Source: Planctomycetota bacterium (GTDB taxonomy: Bacteria > Planctomycetota > Planctomycetia > Pirellulales > S012-138). From it: DNA of 18,008 bases. The notes beneath the pieces were generated by a model that was not told the DNA's origin, searched no databases, and was given only the letters and a program-made list of their open reading frames with translations. Positions within the stretch are counted from its first letter, which is position 1; each line of letters opens with the position of its first letter. Location of the stretch: NCBI GenBank assembly GCA_026982835.1, contig JALSGI010000421.1, positions 1 through 18,008 on the forward strand, written 5' to 3'. This document shows positions 1 through 7,661 of this stretch, piece by piece. Both the position numbers and the translations under genes were made by a program.

Positions 1-1
1 C

Positions 2-2116
2 GTAGCGGGTTGCCTGCTTTCTGGAAGCGACGCGGCCGGCCAGGAGCAGCCACGGGGGCGGTTTCGGGCCGGGGCGGCGGCTGTGGACATCACGCCGGTG
101 GAGTTCCCGGTGATCGTCAACGGCTACTTCGTGCAGCGCACGGCCGATCGGGCACACGACCGCCTCATGGCCCGGGCGCTGGTGCTGGACGATGGCCGCC
201 TGCGGCTTGCGCTGGTGGTGGTCGATAGCCTGATGATCCCCCGGTCACTGTTGGACGAGGCCAAGCGGTTAGCCAGCCAGCAGACCGGCATCCCCGTGGA
301 GCGGATGCTTGTTTCGGCCACCCATACGCACTCGGCCCCTTCGGTGATGGCCTGCCTGGGCTCGCAGGCCGACCCGCGCTACAGCCGGCGGCTGCCGCGG
401 GAAATTGCCCGCAGCATCGTGCTGGCCAACCGGCGGTTGCAAGCCGCCGAAGTGGGCTGGAGCGTGGTGAAGGACTACCGGCACAACCACTGCCGCCGCT
501 GGGTGTTTCGGCCGGATCGGATGATCTCCGACCCGTTCGGCGTGCGCAACGTGCGTGCCCACATGCACCCGGGGTACCAGAGCCCGCAGCACATCGGCCC
601 GGCCGGCCCGGCCGACGTGGAGCTTTCGCTCTTGGCCCTGCGCACCCCCCAGGGGCGGCCGCTAGGGGTGCTGGCCAACTACGCCATGCACTACTTCGGC
701 GCGGCGCCGGTTTCGGCCGACTTTTGCGGCCGGTTCGGCCGGGCGTTGGGCAAGCTGATCGGGGCCGACGAGCAGTTCGTGGGCATCATGTCCCAGGGCA
801 CCAGCGGCGACAGCATGTGGATGGATTACAGCCGCCCGCGGCGGCGGATCACGCTGGAACAGTACACGCAAGAGGTGGCCCAGGTGGCCAAGGAGGCTTA
901 TGAAAAAATCCGGTTCCGCGACTGGATCCCGCTGGACATGGCCCAGACCACGCTCCGGCTGCGGCGGCGCGTGCCGGACGCAAAGCGCTTGCAGTGGGCC
1001 AAAAAGATCGTGGCCCGGCTGGGCGACCGCCTGCCGCGAAGCCACGCGGAAGTGTATGCCTGGGAACAGCTCTACCTGCACCGCGAGCCGGAGGTGGAGC
1101 TGGTGCTGCAAGCCGTGCGCGTGGGGGAGCTGGGGATTACGGGCATTCCGAACGAGGTTTACGGGATCACCGGGCTGAAAATCAAGCAGCAAAGCCCCTT
1201 GCAGCCCACGTTCAACATCGAGCTGGCCAACGGCGCCCAGGGGTACATCCCCCCGCCGGAACAACACGCCCTGGGCGGCTACACTACCTGGCCGGCCCGC
1301 ACCGCCGGCCTGGAAGTGCAAGCCGAGCCGAAGATCGTGGAGGCGCTGTTGCAACTGCTGGAGAAAGTTTCCGGCCGCCGGCGACGCAAGCTGCATGTGC
1401 CGCTTACGCCCTATGCCCAAGCGGTGCTCGACTCCCGCCCGATGAGCTACTGGCGGATGCACGAAATCCAGGGCACCGTGGCCCGCGACTGGGCCGGAGA
1501 TCATCCGGGCCGCTACGAGCCGGGGGTGGCGTTTTACTTGCCGGCCCATCTGGACGGCAAAGAGCGTCCCTGGGAAGCTGCTCAGAGCCGGGCCGTGATG
1601 TTTGCCGGAGGGCGGATGCGCACCGGGGCGCTGAAGCTGGGCGAGACGTATTCGGTGGAGTTCTGGTTCTGGAACGGCCTGCCCGGAGATGCCCGTCCCG
1701 TGACGGCCTACTTGTTCTCTCGGGGCCGCAACGGCCAGGGCACCGCTGAGGGGGATCACCTGGGTCTGGGCGGCACGGCCGAACCGGGAGCGGCCGGCAA
1801 GCTGATCTTCTACAACGGCAATCGCAAGCGGGAGCTGCTTGTGGGTCACACGGTGATTCGGCCCAAGACGTGGAACCACGTGGTGCTGGTTCGCTCCGGG
1901 GAGGAAGTACGGGTGTATCTCAACGGCCGCTCCGAGCCGGAACTGCAAGGCAAAATCACGCCCACTGTGCCACCGCAGTCCGAGTGCTTCTTCGGCGGTC
2001 GCAGCGACGGCTTTGCCCCGCTGGCGGGGATGATGACCGAGGCGTCCGTGTATTCGCGGGCCTTGCGGCCAGAGGAGATCCAGGCCCACTTCCGCACGGC
2101 CCGGCCGGAAGAATAA
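2..2116 (+). CDS. Neutral ceramidase-like hydrolase with C-terminal LamG-like domain, 5' partial
   Basis: The frame is open from the first bases of the window, so the gene is cut at its 5' end. A GTG at 83 could serve as a start, but it falls inside the conserved opening of the family (FRAGAAVDITP), so the true start lies upstream. The first visible residues read VAGC, which could be a lipobox at the end of a lipoprotein signal peptide; this is inference. Numbering from the GTG at 83, the neutral/alkaline non-lysosomal ceramidase-type domain covers about residues 1-430, with the HTH of ATHTHSAP (81-83), the His of NYAMHYFG (203), SQGTSGDS (237-244) and a GGYTTW segment. These resemble zinc-site motifs of the family. 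Residues of about 440-670 look like a LamG/concanavalin-type jelly roll (YSVEFWFW, WNHVVLV, VYLNG, FFGGRSDGFAPLAGMMTEASVYSRAL). Family members hydrolyse N-acyl bonds, but the substrate here is unknown. Planctomycetes carry many such paralogues. The call is firm at fold level, weak for substrate. Confidence 0.8.
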   Translation, partial: VAGCLLSGSDAAGQEQPRGRFRAGAAAVDITPVEFPVIVNGYFVQRTADRAHDRLMARALVLDDGRLRLALVVVDSLMIPRSLLDEAKRLASQQTGIPVERMLVSATHTHSAPSVMACLGSQADPRYSRRLPREIARSIVLANRRLQAAEVGWSVVKDYRHNHCRRWVFRPDRMISDPFGVRNVRAHMHPGYQSPQHIGPAGPADVELSLLALRTPQGRPLGVLANYAMHYFGAAPVSADFCGRFGRALGKLIGADEQFVGIMSQGTSGDSMWMDYSRPRRRITLEQYTQEVAQVAKEAYEKIRFRDWIPLDMAQTTLRLRRRVPDAKRLQWAKKIVARLGDRLPRSHAEVYAWEQLYLHREPEVELVLQAVRVGELGITGIPNEVYGITGLKIKQQSPLQPTFNIELANGAQGYIPPPEQHALGGYTTWPARTAGLEVQAEPKIVEALLQLLEKVSGRRRRKLHVPLTPYAQAVLDSRPMSYWRMHEIQGTVARDWAGDHPGRYEPGVAFYLPAHLDGKERPWEAAQSRAVMFAGGRMRTGALKLGETYSVEFWFWNGLPGDARPVTAYLFSRGRNGQGTAEGDHLGLGGTAEPGAAGKLIFYNGNRKRELLVGHTVIRPKTWNHVVLVRSGEEVRVYLNGRSEPELQGKITPTVPPQSECFFGGRSDGFAPLAGMMTEASVYSRALRPEEIQAHFRTARPEE

Positions 2117-2155
2117 TCCCCCAACCTCTGCGGCTGCCATCGGTTAGGGCCAACA

Positions 2156-2185
2156 TTGACCCTGATTCTTCCGCCAATCTAGAAT
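2156..2185 (+). promoter_or_regulatory. Candidate sigma70-type promoter
   Basis: TTGACC (2156-2161) and TAGAAT (2180-2185) are separated by 18 bp, close to the housekeeping consensus. The pair lies in the short gap after the ceramidase-like gene and about 85 bp upstream of the start at 2269. It would give the 177-aa gene, and perhaps plsC behind it, its own transcript. This is by eye only; planctomycete promoters are not well characterised. Confidence 0.4.
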
Positions 2186-2268
2186 TGAAATGGTCCTGGC
2201 GGCTCCTTGGGCGGGCGGTTTCCGCTGCCGGAAGGCGGCCTGCAAGTCCACTTGTGGAGGGAAGCTGC

Positions 2269-2802
2269 ATGGCACCTCGGCCTGGGCAACTAAAGCGGTT
2301 TTTCAGCGGGTTGGCCCAGCATACGTTCTTCACCGAGCTGGGCATGGCCGATCCGCCCCTGGTGGACTACCTGAGCGAGATGCTGGTGCGGTTCGTGCAT
2401 CTGGACGCCGTGTATCGCATCCGCGACCTGGCCGGGCGGCGGCTGGAACAGGTGGGGCAGATGCTCCTGGAGGCCCAGCAACGGGTGGGCGACGCCCGCC
2501 GCGAGATTTATCGCCACATCGGTGACTTTACCTTGTTCTGGACCGGCGTTTATCCCGAGGGGCTCAAGCGGCTCCAGGCGGCCGGGCGGCTGGACTACTT
2601 TGTGGACTACTGCACCCAGGGCAAGCGTTCCTACTGGATCGCCAGCACCTACGACGATCCGCAATACGGGGAGCAAAACCGCGTGCTGGAGCGGTTGAGC
2701 CAGCACTTCGAGCTTTGCGCCTACGGGCTGCGGCAGATGCGGCGGGAGTGGGAAACGGCCCCGCAGGAAGATCAGCCGTTCCGGGGCTTGTTGCTGGATT
2801 AA
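2269..2802 (+). CDS. Conserved-looking protein of unknown function (177 aa)
   Basis: I do not recognise this protein. The ATG at 2269 is preceded by a good ribosome-binding site (GGAGG at 2256-2260), which decides this start over upstream in-frame codons that lie in non-coding sequence. The product has no signal peptide and no membrane segment. It looks all-helical, with many charged and aromatic residues: QHTFFTELGMADPPLVDYLSEMLVRF near the N-terminus, then RIRDLAGRRLEQVGQMLLEAQQRV, then RREIYRHIGDFTLFWTGVYPEGLKRL. The last third is rich in Tyr and Asp (LDYFVDYC, YWIASTYDD). This suggests a soluble cytoplasmic protein. It sits 177 bp before plsC in the same direction. Codon use and GC match its neighbours. 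Real gene likely, function unknown. Confidence 0.8.
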   Translation: MAPRPGQLKRFFSGLAQHTFFTELGMADPPLVDYLSEMLVRFVHLDAVYRIRDLAGRRLEQVGQMLLEAQQRVGDARREIYRHIGDFTLFWTGVYPEGLKRLQAAGRLDYFVDYCTQGKRSYWIASTYDDPQYGEQNRVLERLSQHFELCAYGLRQMRREWETAPQEDQPFRGLLLD

Positions 2803-2978
2803 GAGGACTTCTTTGCACGCCGCCTTTCGGCCCGGCGGACTATGAAACCTGCGTGCTGCGTACCGGGTTCTTCCCCCGGGGAAAAAATGCCATTATAGTT
2901 CAGGGCACTTTTTCGCCTCCGACAAAGAAGAAAATGGCCCGAAGGGGCCGATTCCGATTCACTCTTGGGGAGTCCTGC

Positions 2979-3797
2979 ATGCTGAGTGCCCAGGCGACCG
3001 AGCTGCTGGCCCGCGCGGTGCTGGCCTTGCTGGCAGTGGGCGTGGTGGTTTTCATGGCTTGGGATCGGCGTCGCTTGGGCTACACGCGCATGCAATACGT
3101 GCTTTACGTCATTTGGCGAGGCTATCTGCACTTTGTGTGGCGGGCCACGATCGACCGCCCCGCCCGGCTCCAGCCCGGCCAGGGGGCCATCCTGATTGCC
3201 AACCACCGCAGCAGCATCGACCAGTTCTTCGTACAGATGGCCACGCCGCGGGTAGTGCGATGGATGGTCGCCCGGGAGTTTTTCAAGCTGCCGGTGGGAG
3301 GCTGGATTTTGCGGGAGGTGATGGGCTGCATCCCGGTTTCCCGGGCCGGGATCGACACGGCGGCCACCAAGGCGGCCATCCGCCTGGCTCAAGAGGGCCA
3401 GGTGATCGGCATGTTCCCCGAAGGGCGGATCAACGAAACCGCGGAGCTGCTTTTGCCGGGCCGACCCGGCGTGGCCCTGATCGCCCTGCGGGCGCGGGTG
3501 AACGTGGTGCCGCTTTTCATCCAGGGGGCTCCCTACGCCGGCACGGTGGCCAGCAGTTTTTTCATGCCGGGTCGGGTTCGGGTGCGGGTGGGGGAACCGA
3601 TCGACCTGAGCCCCTACTTCGGCCAGGAAGGCGACCGGCAGGTACTGGAGTTGCTCACGTTGCGATTCCTGAAAGAGATGGCCCGACTGGCCGGACGCGA
3701 CGACTTCCAGCCGCGCCTGGCCGGACGGCGGTGGATGCCCAAGCCGGCGCCCCAGGAAGATGCCCCCTGCCCCGAGACGACCGCCACCGGGAGCTGA
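2979..3797 (+). CDS. 1-acyl-sn-glycerol-3-phosphate acyltransferase family protein (PlsC-like)
   Basis: PlsC-family enzymes transfer an acyl chain to lysophosphatidic acid at the inner membrane during phospholipid synthesis. The 272-aa product has a hydrophobic N-terminal segment (about residues 8-27) that would anchor it. It then shows acyltransferase motif I, N75-H76-x4-D81 (NHRSSID), the catalytic His/Asp pair, and motif III FPEGR (146-150), which binds the phosphate of the acceptor. Motif IV is likely the VPLFIQGAPY segment (about 177-186). The start at ATG 2979 follows GGGGAG (2967-2972); the frame is open further upstream, but that extension is not protein-like. The C-terminal 25 residues are Pro/Ala-rich. 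Its TGA stop lies inside a repeat hairpin that begins the downstream non-coding region. The exact substrate could also be a lyso-ornithine lipid or similar. Confidence 0.88.
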   Translation: MLSAQATELLARAVLALLAVGVVVFMAWDRRRLGYTRMQYVLYVIWRGYLHFVWRATIDRPARLQPGQGAILIANHRSSIDQFFVQMATPRVVRWMVAREFFKLPVGGWILREVMGCIPVSRAGIDTAATKAAIRLAQEGQVIGMFPEGRINETAELLLPGRPGVALIALRARVNVVPLFIQGAPYAGTVASSFFMPGRVRVRVGEPIDLSPYFGQEGDRQVLELLTLRFLKEMARLAGRDDFQPRLAGRRWMPKPAPQEDAPCPETTATGS

Positions 3798-3940
3798 CGC
3801 TGGCGGCTCGCTGGTCTCCCCCCGTTTACGCGGGGGGCTCTTGGGCTCGCCAACCGCGGGCTAACGCCCGCGGCTCGCCGCCCCCCAAGCCCCCAAGCCC
3901 CCACGCCTTCGGTGCGGAAGCTCCGCCGCAAGCCGCTCTC
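3798..3940. repeat. Intergenic GC-rich hairpin repeat array (region D)
   Basis: This gap between plsC and the convergent metallo-hydrolase gene is filled with hairpin modules. There is a C-run/G-run hairpin at 3818-3837, then a perfect hairpin at 3854-3873 with arms CCGCGGGC and GCCCGCGG around the loop TAAC, followed by CTCGCC. A tandem heptamer CCCCAAG-type run lies at about 3883-3908, and a small hairpin GCGGA/TCCGC at 3913-3925. The same module types occur in the repeat regions near 7.0, 11.1 and 16.6 kb. The conceptual peptides across it are spurious. The hairpins might also act as a transcription barrier between the two convergent genes, but no T-tract is present. Confidence 0.75.
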
Positions 3941-4606
3941 TTAGCTATCGACCCCCGTGCCCACAAAAGGATTGTGCCGCTTCTCCTGGCCGATGGTGCT
4001 TACCGGTCCGTGGCCGGGCAGGATCACCGTCTCCTCCGGCCAGCGGAAAAGCACCTCGCGGATCGAACGCAGCAGCTGGTCCATGTCCCCGTCGGGAAAA
4101 TCGGTCCGGCCGATGCCGCCGGCAAACAGCACATCTCCCACCAGGGCCAGCCACGGCTGGGTGTCGCGGCACAAAAACACCACGTGCCCGCGGCTGTGTC
4201 CGGGGGTGTGAAACACTTCCAGTTGGGCTACTCCCAGCTCCAGCACCTGGCCGTGTTCCAGCAGGCGATCCGCCGGGGGACTGACCAGCGGCAAGCCGAA
4301 GGGGGCCGAGAGATTAGCCTGGGGGTCGGTCAACTTGGGGGCGTCGTCCCGGCCGATCCAAAGCGGCACCTGCGGCCAGCGCTGTTTCAAAAAGGCGTTG
4401 CCGGCGATGTGGTCGGCGTGCCCATGCGTGTTGAGCACCACCCGGGGCCGCAAGCGGTGCTGGTCCAGGAAAGCCAGGATTTTGTCCGGCTCGGTTCCCG
4501 GGTCCACCACGAGGCACTCTCCCCCGTCGCAACGGTAGAGGATGTAACAGTTTTCGGCAAAGGGCAGGGATTCGATCACCTGCCACTGAAGCGGTGCCTG
4601 GGACAC
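3941..4606 (-). CDS. MBL-fold metallo-hydrolase (glyoxalase II-like)
   Basis: The product resembles small hydroxyacylglutathione hydrolase-like (YcbL-type) metallo-beta-lactamase-fold enzymes, which use a two-metal site to hydrolyse thioesters or related bonds in the cytoplasm. The 221-aa sequence has the metal-binding HGHADH (61-66), a His in HTPGHSRGH (137), an Asp in VGDVLF (158) and a His in LPGHG (199), the full ligand set. I chose the GTG at 4606 (reading MSQAPLQWQVIES) because family homology starts immediately after it and AGGAAA lies 6 bp upstream. The frame stays open for another 107 codons upstream, but that stretch does not look like protein. The gene is divergent from the DUF1571 gene, sharing a 314-bp upstream region. 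Substrate cannot be read from sequence; persulfide dioxygenase-like activity is an alternative. Confidence 0.88.
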   Translation of the reverse strand: MSQAPLQWQVIESLPFAENCYILYRCDGGECLVVDPGTEPDKILAFLDQHRLRPRVVLNTHGHADHIAGNAFLKQRWPQVPLWIGRDDAPKLTDPQANLSAPFGLPLVSPPADRLLEHGQVLELGVAQLEVFHTPGHSRGHVVFLCRDTQPWLALVGDVLFAGGIGRTDFPDGDMDQLLRSIREVLFRWPEETVILPGHGPVSTIGQEKRHNPFVGTGVDS

Positions 4607-4920
4607 GGTGGATTTCCTGGCTGCGGGGAGGCGGAGCGGAGTGTATTTGCCGCATCCGCGGATTGTAGGGATGGGGCAAACTGCAACTGCTCTTGGTGTG
4701 TCGCGTGTAAAAACGATACCATCCTTCCGACAAAGGATACAGGGTGCGATCCGCCTGAAGGGTTCGCAGTGGCCGGCTCCGAGGGCGGTCGTTTTCCTTG
4801 GAATCCTTTCCCCGGGTTCCCAGGTTTCCGCCTGTTGCTGCTGGTGCGAGGCAAGGCATTTCCGCCCAAGCGGGCTGCTGCTCTGGGTCCCCTTTCCCGT
4901 GCAACGACAAGAGAATCGAT
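4607..4920. other. Divergent intergenic region, no gene seen
   Basis: These 314 bp separate two divergent genes and should hold both promoters. I see no small gene or RNA. A weak candidate for the rightward gene is TTGGTG near 4693 with TACCAT about 18 bp further on, next to an A-rich stretch (GTGTAAAAACGATACC). The -10 match is poor and I do not call it as a promoter. None of the GC-rich hairpins that fill other gaps in this window are present here. Confidence 0.5.
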
Positions 4921-5787
4921 ATGGCAAGGATGCCTTGGCATGCGGGCTGGGTGCTGCTTGCTCTGGTGAGCTGGGGTAGTGCGTGGGCTCAAGGTTCCCC
5001 TGATCCTGGGCAACCGGTCAAGGTGGCCGAGCGGGCGGAGTACCGGCCCAGCAAAATCCCCGACCTGACTCCCAAGCCGGGCGAGCATCCTTTCGCCCCG
5101 GCGGTCCGGTGGGCCCAGCAAGGGCTAAAGCACCTCGAACAGATCCAGGACTACTCCTGTGTGCTCATCAAACGCGAACGCATCGGCGGTAAGCTGCAGG
5201 ATTATCAATACATGTACCTCAAGGTGCGCCATCGCCCGTTCAGCGTTTATATGTATTTTCTGGCTCCCAAGGATGTCAAAGGCCAGGAGGTGATTTACGT
5301 TGACGGCCAAAACGGCGGCAACCTGCTGGCCCACGGAACCGGCGTGCGGCACACCCTCTTCGGCACGGTCTCGCTCAAGCCCACCGGCATGCTGGCCATG
5401 AACGGCAACCGCTACCCGATCACCGAAGTGGGCATTTTGAATCTCACGCGGCGGTTGCTGGAGGTGGGCACGATGGACATGCAGCGGGGCGAGGCCCAGT
5501 TCCAGTGGTTTCGCGGCGCCCGGGTGAACAACCGCCGCTGCGTGTGCATGCAGTTTGTGCATCCCACGCCGCGGGAGTACTTCCGCTTTCATATCGCCCG
5601 GGTGTTCGTGGACGAGGAGCTGAACCTGCCCATCCGCTACGAAAGCTACTCCTGGCCCACCACCCCCGGCGGCAAGCCGGTGCTGCTGGAAGAGTACACC
5701 TACACCAACTTGAAGCTCAACAATGGCTTTCGGGACATCGACTTCGACGTGAACAATCCCAACTATAACTTCAAGAAGCGGCGCTGA
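4921..5787 (+). CDS. Exported DUF1571 domain protein
   Basis: The 288-aa product begins with a Sec-type signal peptide: MARMPWHAGW followed by a hydrophobic stretch, with a likely cleavage after AWA (residue 23). The mature part matches my recollection of the DUF1571 family, common in planctomycetes and related in outline to outer-membrane lipoprotein-sorting (LolA/LolB-like) folds: YSCVLIKRERIGG, a run of alternating beta-strand-like segments (YMYLKVRHRPFSVYMYFLAP, GQEVIYVDGQNGG) and a C-terminal LEEYTYTNLKLN with GFRDIDFD. Two Cys residues (in RRCVCMQF) are present in the second half. The start at ATG 4921 is the first plausible one before the signal peptide; ATG 4930 is an alternative. There is no strong ribosome-binding site. 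Function is unknown; a periplasmic or envelope lipid-related role is inference. Confidence 0.8.
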   Translation: MARMPWHAGWVLLALVSWGSAWAQGSPDPGQPVKVAERAEYRPSKIPDLTPKPGEHPFAPAVRWAQQGLKHLEQIQDYSCVLIKRERIGGKLQDYQYMYLKVRHRPFSVYMYFLAPKDVKGQEVIYVDGQNGGNLLAHGTGVRHTLFGTVSLKPTGMLAMNGNRYPITEVGILNLTRRLLEVGTMDMQRGEAQFQWFRGARVNNRRCVCMQFVHPTPREYFRFHIARVFVDEELNLPIRYESYSWPTTPGGKPVLLEEYTYTNLKLNNGFRDIDFDVNNPNYNFKKRR

Positions 5788-5818
5788 ACCGCTCTTTCAA
5801 AGCGGCATCGGTCCAACG

Positions 5819-5849
5819 AAAAACGCGGCTCCCATCCCCGGGAGCCGCG
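5819..5849 (-). terminator. Intrinsic terminator of the BI-1 gene, possibly bidirectional
   Basis: A perfect 10-bp stem (CGCGGCTCCC at 5824-5833 with GGGAGCCGCG at 5840-5849) encloses a 6-nt loop. On the minus strand the stem is followed directly by five T (A-run at 5819-5823 on the plus strand), the classic rho-independent arrangement. It lies 37 bp after the stop of the minus-strand gene ending at 5886. On the plus strand it also sits after the DUF1571 stop, but there the following T-run is weak. Confidence 0.75.
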
Positions 5850-5885
5850 CTGGCTTTGCCTTACAAGCGGCAAGGCGAGCCGCCG

Positions 5886-6659
5886 TTAGTCGCGTTGCAG
5901 CTCCATCACCAGCCGCAGCACGTACCAGAACAGGATGGCCACCGAGGCAAACAGCGTCAGCGAGGCGGCCACGTACTGGTCGGTGCGATAGTCGTGCAGC
6001 ACGGCCGAGGTGTGGTACAAAATGTACCCCCCGGCCAGGGCGATCATCAGCACGCTGAACAGCACGCCCAGGCTGAAACCAAAGAGGATACTGGCCAGGA
6101 TCACGCCCATGGCCACCAGCCCGGCCAGGAACAAAATCCCGCGCAAGAAAGAGAAGTTGGCCCCGGTGAACATCACAATGGCCGTCAGCCCGCCGAAGAT
6201 AAACAGCGTGATCAGCGCCGCCGGGCCGATGATGTCCAGGTTGTGCTTCTGCTCCATCAGGTAGGCCAGGAACACCAGGGGCGTAAAGATCACCGCTTCG
6301 GCCACCACGTACAAGGCCAGTCCGGCGTATTGCATGCCCAGGCTGGTGGCCGAGTGGGCCCAGCGGTCGGCGATCCAGCTGACCAGCATGAAGGCTCCCA
6401 GCACAAACAGCCAGTTGTAGCCGGAGACCATGCCTCCGACCAACTGGGGCGTAAAGGGCAGATTAATCAACACAGCCAGCAGGGCCACAAAGGCCAGGAT
6501 GGCCCCGCCCAGGTGCATGTAGGTCAATCGCAGGAAAGTGGCTCGCTCCTCCACTCCCGCGTGAGCTACCGGTCCGCTCATCTGCGGGACGGCGTACACG
6601 CCCTGGTTCCCATAACCCTGGTAATTTTGCGGATCGTAGTTTTGCGGTGAGTAGGACAT
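5886..6659 (-). CDS. Bax inhibitor-1/YccA family membrane protein
   Basis: This 257-aa inner-membrane protein has about seven hydrophobic segments after a short soluble N-terminus rich in Pro, Gln, Tyr, Asn and Gly (residues 1-30). The pattern, including a conserved-looking C-terminal part (AGGYILYHTSAVLHDYRTDQYVAAS), fits the BI-1/YccA/YbhL family, whose best known members are pH-sensitive calcium leak channels or modulators of the FtsH protease. The start at ATG 6659 has a strong AAGGAG 7 bp upstream (6667-6672 on the plus strand). An ATG further up (6803) would add an unlike N-terminal stretch and is rejected. The 5' leader holds a small hairpin (6745-6762). It appears to be a single-gene transcript ending at the terminator at 5819-5849. 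Family call firm, physiological role unknown. Confidence 0.9.
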   Translation of the reverse strand: MSYSPQNYDPQNYQGYGNQGVYAVPQMSGPVAHAGVEERATFLRLTYMHLGGAILAFVALLAVLINLPFTPQLVGGMVSGYNWLFVLGAFMLVSWIADRWAHSATSLGMQYAGLALYVVAEAVIFTPLVFLAYLMEQKHNLDIIGPAALITLFIFGGLTAIVMFTGANFSFLRGILFLAGLVAMGVILASILFGFSLGVLFSVLMIALAGGYILYHTSAVLHDYRTDQYVAASLTLFASVAILFWYVLRLVMELQRD

Positions 6660-6886
6660 CGTTGGGCTCCTTGGTGGAAACGATGGAAGCAGAAAACCCC
6701 AATTCACCCCTTCATTCGACAACATCTTCATGCTAGCCGGGCGCGCACCTTTACTGAGGTGCTGCCTATAAATAACCTTGGCGATTTCCCCTGCGGAAGT
6801 CAAGTCAAATTGCCGCCGGGGGTTTGGCCGATTCGGCCGGCGGCGTGTGGAGTCTTGGGTTGTGGGCTCTCCCCCGGCTGAGAAGC
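6660..6886. other. Upstream region of the BI-1 gene
   Basis: This stretch holds the leader and presumably the promoter of the minus-strand gene. On the minus strand a doubled TTGACT occurs near 6802-6812 and a TATTTATA stretch near 6766-6773, but the spacing does not fit a normal promoter, so I do not call one. A GC-rich imperfect hairpin (GCCGCC at 6812-6817 with GGCGGC near 6839-6844, with an inner GGCCG/CGGCC stem) precedes repeat element A. Confidence 0.45.
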
Positions 6887-7340
6887 CGTACGTGTTTAGC
6901 CAGCTAGCACATCACGTGGTTTGGCGTTTCCATGCTAGGAGAGAATAAGCGTTTTTTCTTGCAAATGGCGAGCCGCCAGCTTCAGTCGGCGGAGAAAATC
7001 GACATGCGTTTTTTCTTGGCTCTCCCCGGACTGAAGTCCGGGGCTCGCCATTGGTGCTTCCGCACCGGGTAGAAACAAAGCGTGTTTGGGGAAAACAACG
7101 TACAGGGTGAAGTGGCGGCTCACCAGGAGGTTCGCCCTCCCAGGGAGCTTCCGCTCCGTTGCAAGAAAAAACGTTTCTTCTTGCAACGGCGAGCCACAGG
7201 CGCCGGCCGGCGGTTGGCCAGCGTAGCACCGGCCACAAACGGTAGCAACCGCGTGCTGACGCACGCGGCTCGCCGGACAAGAATCGATTCGTTTTTGCTT
7301 GGAAACGCTCCGTCTTGTGCTGGCACGCTAAACACGTACG
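6887..7340. repeat. Repeat element A: MITE-like element with perfect 14-bp terminal inverted repeats
   Basis: The element is bounded by CGTACGTGTTTAGC (6887-6900) and its exact reverse complement (7327-7340). Inside is an array of hairpins: arms CCCCGGACT/AGTCCGGGG (7024-7043, followed by CTCGCC), GGTGC/GCACC (from 7053), a 12-bp stem CCGTTGCAAGAA with its complement (7156-7189), and CCGCGTGC/GCACGCGG (7249-7268). AT-rich linkers of the type GCGTTTTTTCTTG separate them. Its right end matches, as reverse complement, about 70 bp of the left end of element B; its left end matches the right end of B. A 105-bp internal segment (7053-7157) is also found inverted at 16597-16701. No transposase or credible ORF lies within it. 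Non-autonomous mobile element or structured intergenic repeat. Confidence 0.75.
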
Positions 7341-7540
7341 GAGCGTAAGCTCCTGGAGTGAATCAAGAGCCGGCGCATGGTTGTCGGGCTCTCCGCGGGC
7401 TTACGCCCGCGGCTTGCGGCTATAAACCTTATCGACCGAAGCAACCGCCTGCTGACGCACGCGGCTCGCCGGTGATTGAACGACAAATCGGCATCTGTGA
7501 TTTGCATTGGGCGAGCCCCGGACTTCAGTTCGGGGAGGTG
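7341..7540. repeat. Further hairpin repeats downstream of element A
   Basis: The hairpin array continues past the terminal repeat of element A. Modules are GGAGC-GTAA-GCTCC (7340-7353), CCGCGGGC-TTAC-GCCCGCGG (7393-7412), a TGCTGACGCACGCGGCTCGCC block (about 7450-7470) that repeats the one at about 7253-7273 inside element A, and CCCCGGACT with AGTTCGGGG (7516-7535, one wobble pair). Apparent ORFs across this region are spurious. The rest of the gap up to 7661 probably holds the promoter of the following gene. Confidence 0.65.
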
Positions 7541-7602
7541 CAGCCGATTTTTTTCGGATTTCGCACTTTTCCACTTGAGTACCTTGTTGTTCCCCGGGCG
7601 TT

Positions 7603-7608
7603 TATACT
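7603..7608 (+). promoter_or_regulatory. Possible -10 element (TATACT)
   Basis: TATACT at 7603-7608 is a good -10 match 54 bp before the GTG start at 7662. No -35 with normal spacing is visible: TTGTTG (7584-7589) is 13 bp and TTGAGT (7575-7580) 22 bp away. Offered as a weak candidate. Confidence 0.25.
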
Positions 7609-7661
7609 GGGGAAGTAGTTTGCAACGGCCGCATGAATCTCCTACGCAAGGAGAACAGGAA

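Noticed and set aside
662..2140. Long minus-strand ORF (492 aa) across the ceramidase-like gene
   Set aside because: It is antisense to a well-recognised protein; high GC leaves the opposite frame open. The His- and Gly-rich translation has no family features.
2880..2960. Promoter for plsC from TATAGT near 2896
   Set aside because: The -10 is fair but the best-spaced -35 (TTCCCC, 17 bp) is poor, so it is not listed as a feature.
3059..4969. 636-aa plus-strand ORF through plsC and the metallo-hydrolase region
   Set aside because: Runs in the wrong frame of plsC and antisense to the metallo-hydrolase, and crosses the hairpin repeats. No family resemblance.
6441..6905. Possible integron attC sites, given GTTTAGC at the element ends
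   Set aside because: GTTTAGC does not fit the GTTRRRY core, no integrase gene is visible, and the ends lie as inverted repeats rather than cassette boundaries.
7018..7270. CRISPR-like array
   Set aside because: The repeated modules vary in arm sequence and spacing, there are no regular spacers, and no cas gene is nearby.
6912..7280. Small ORFs in repeat element A
   Set aside because: The peptides are made by the palindromic repeats (PGLQSGE-type strings) on both strands; no ribosome-binding site or protein-like composition.
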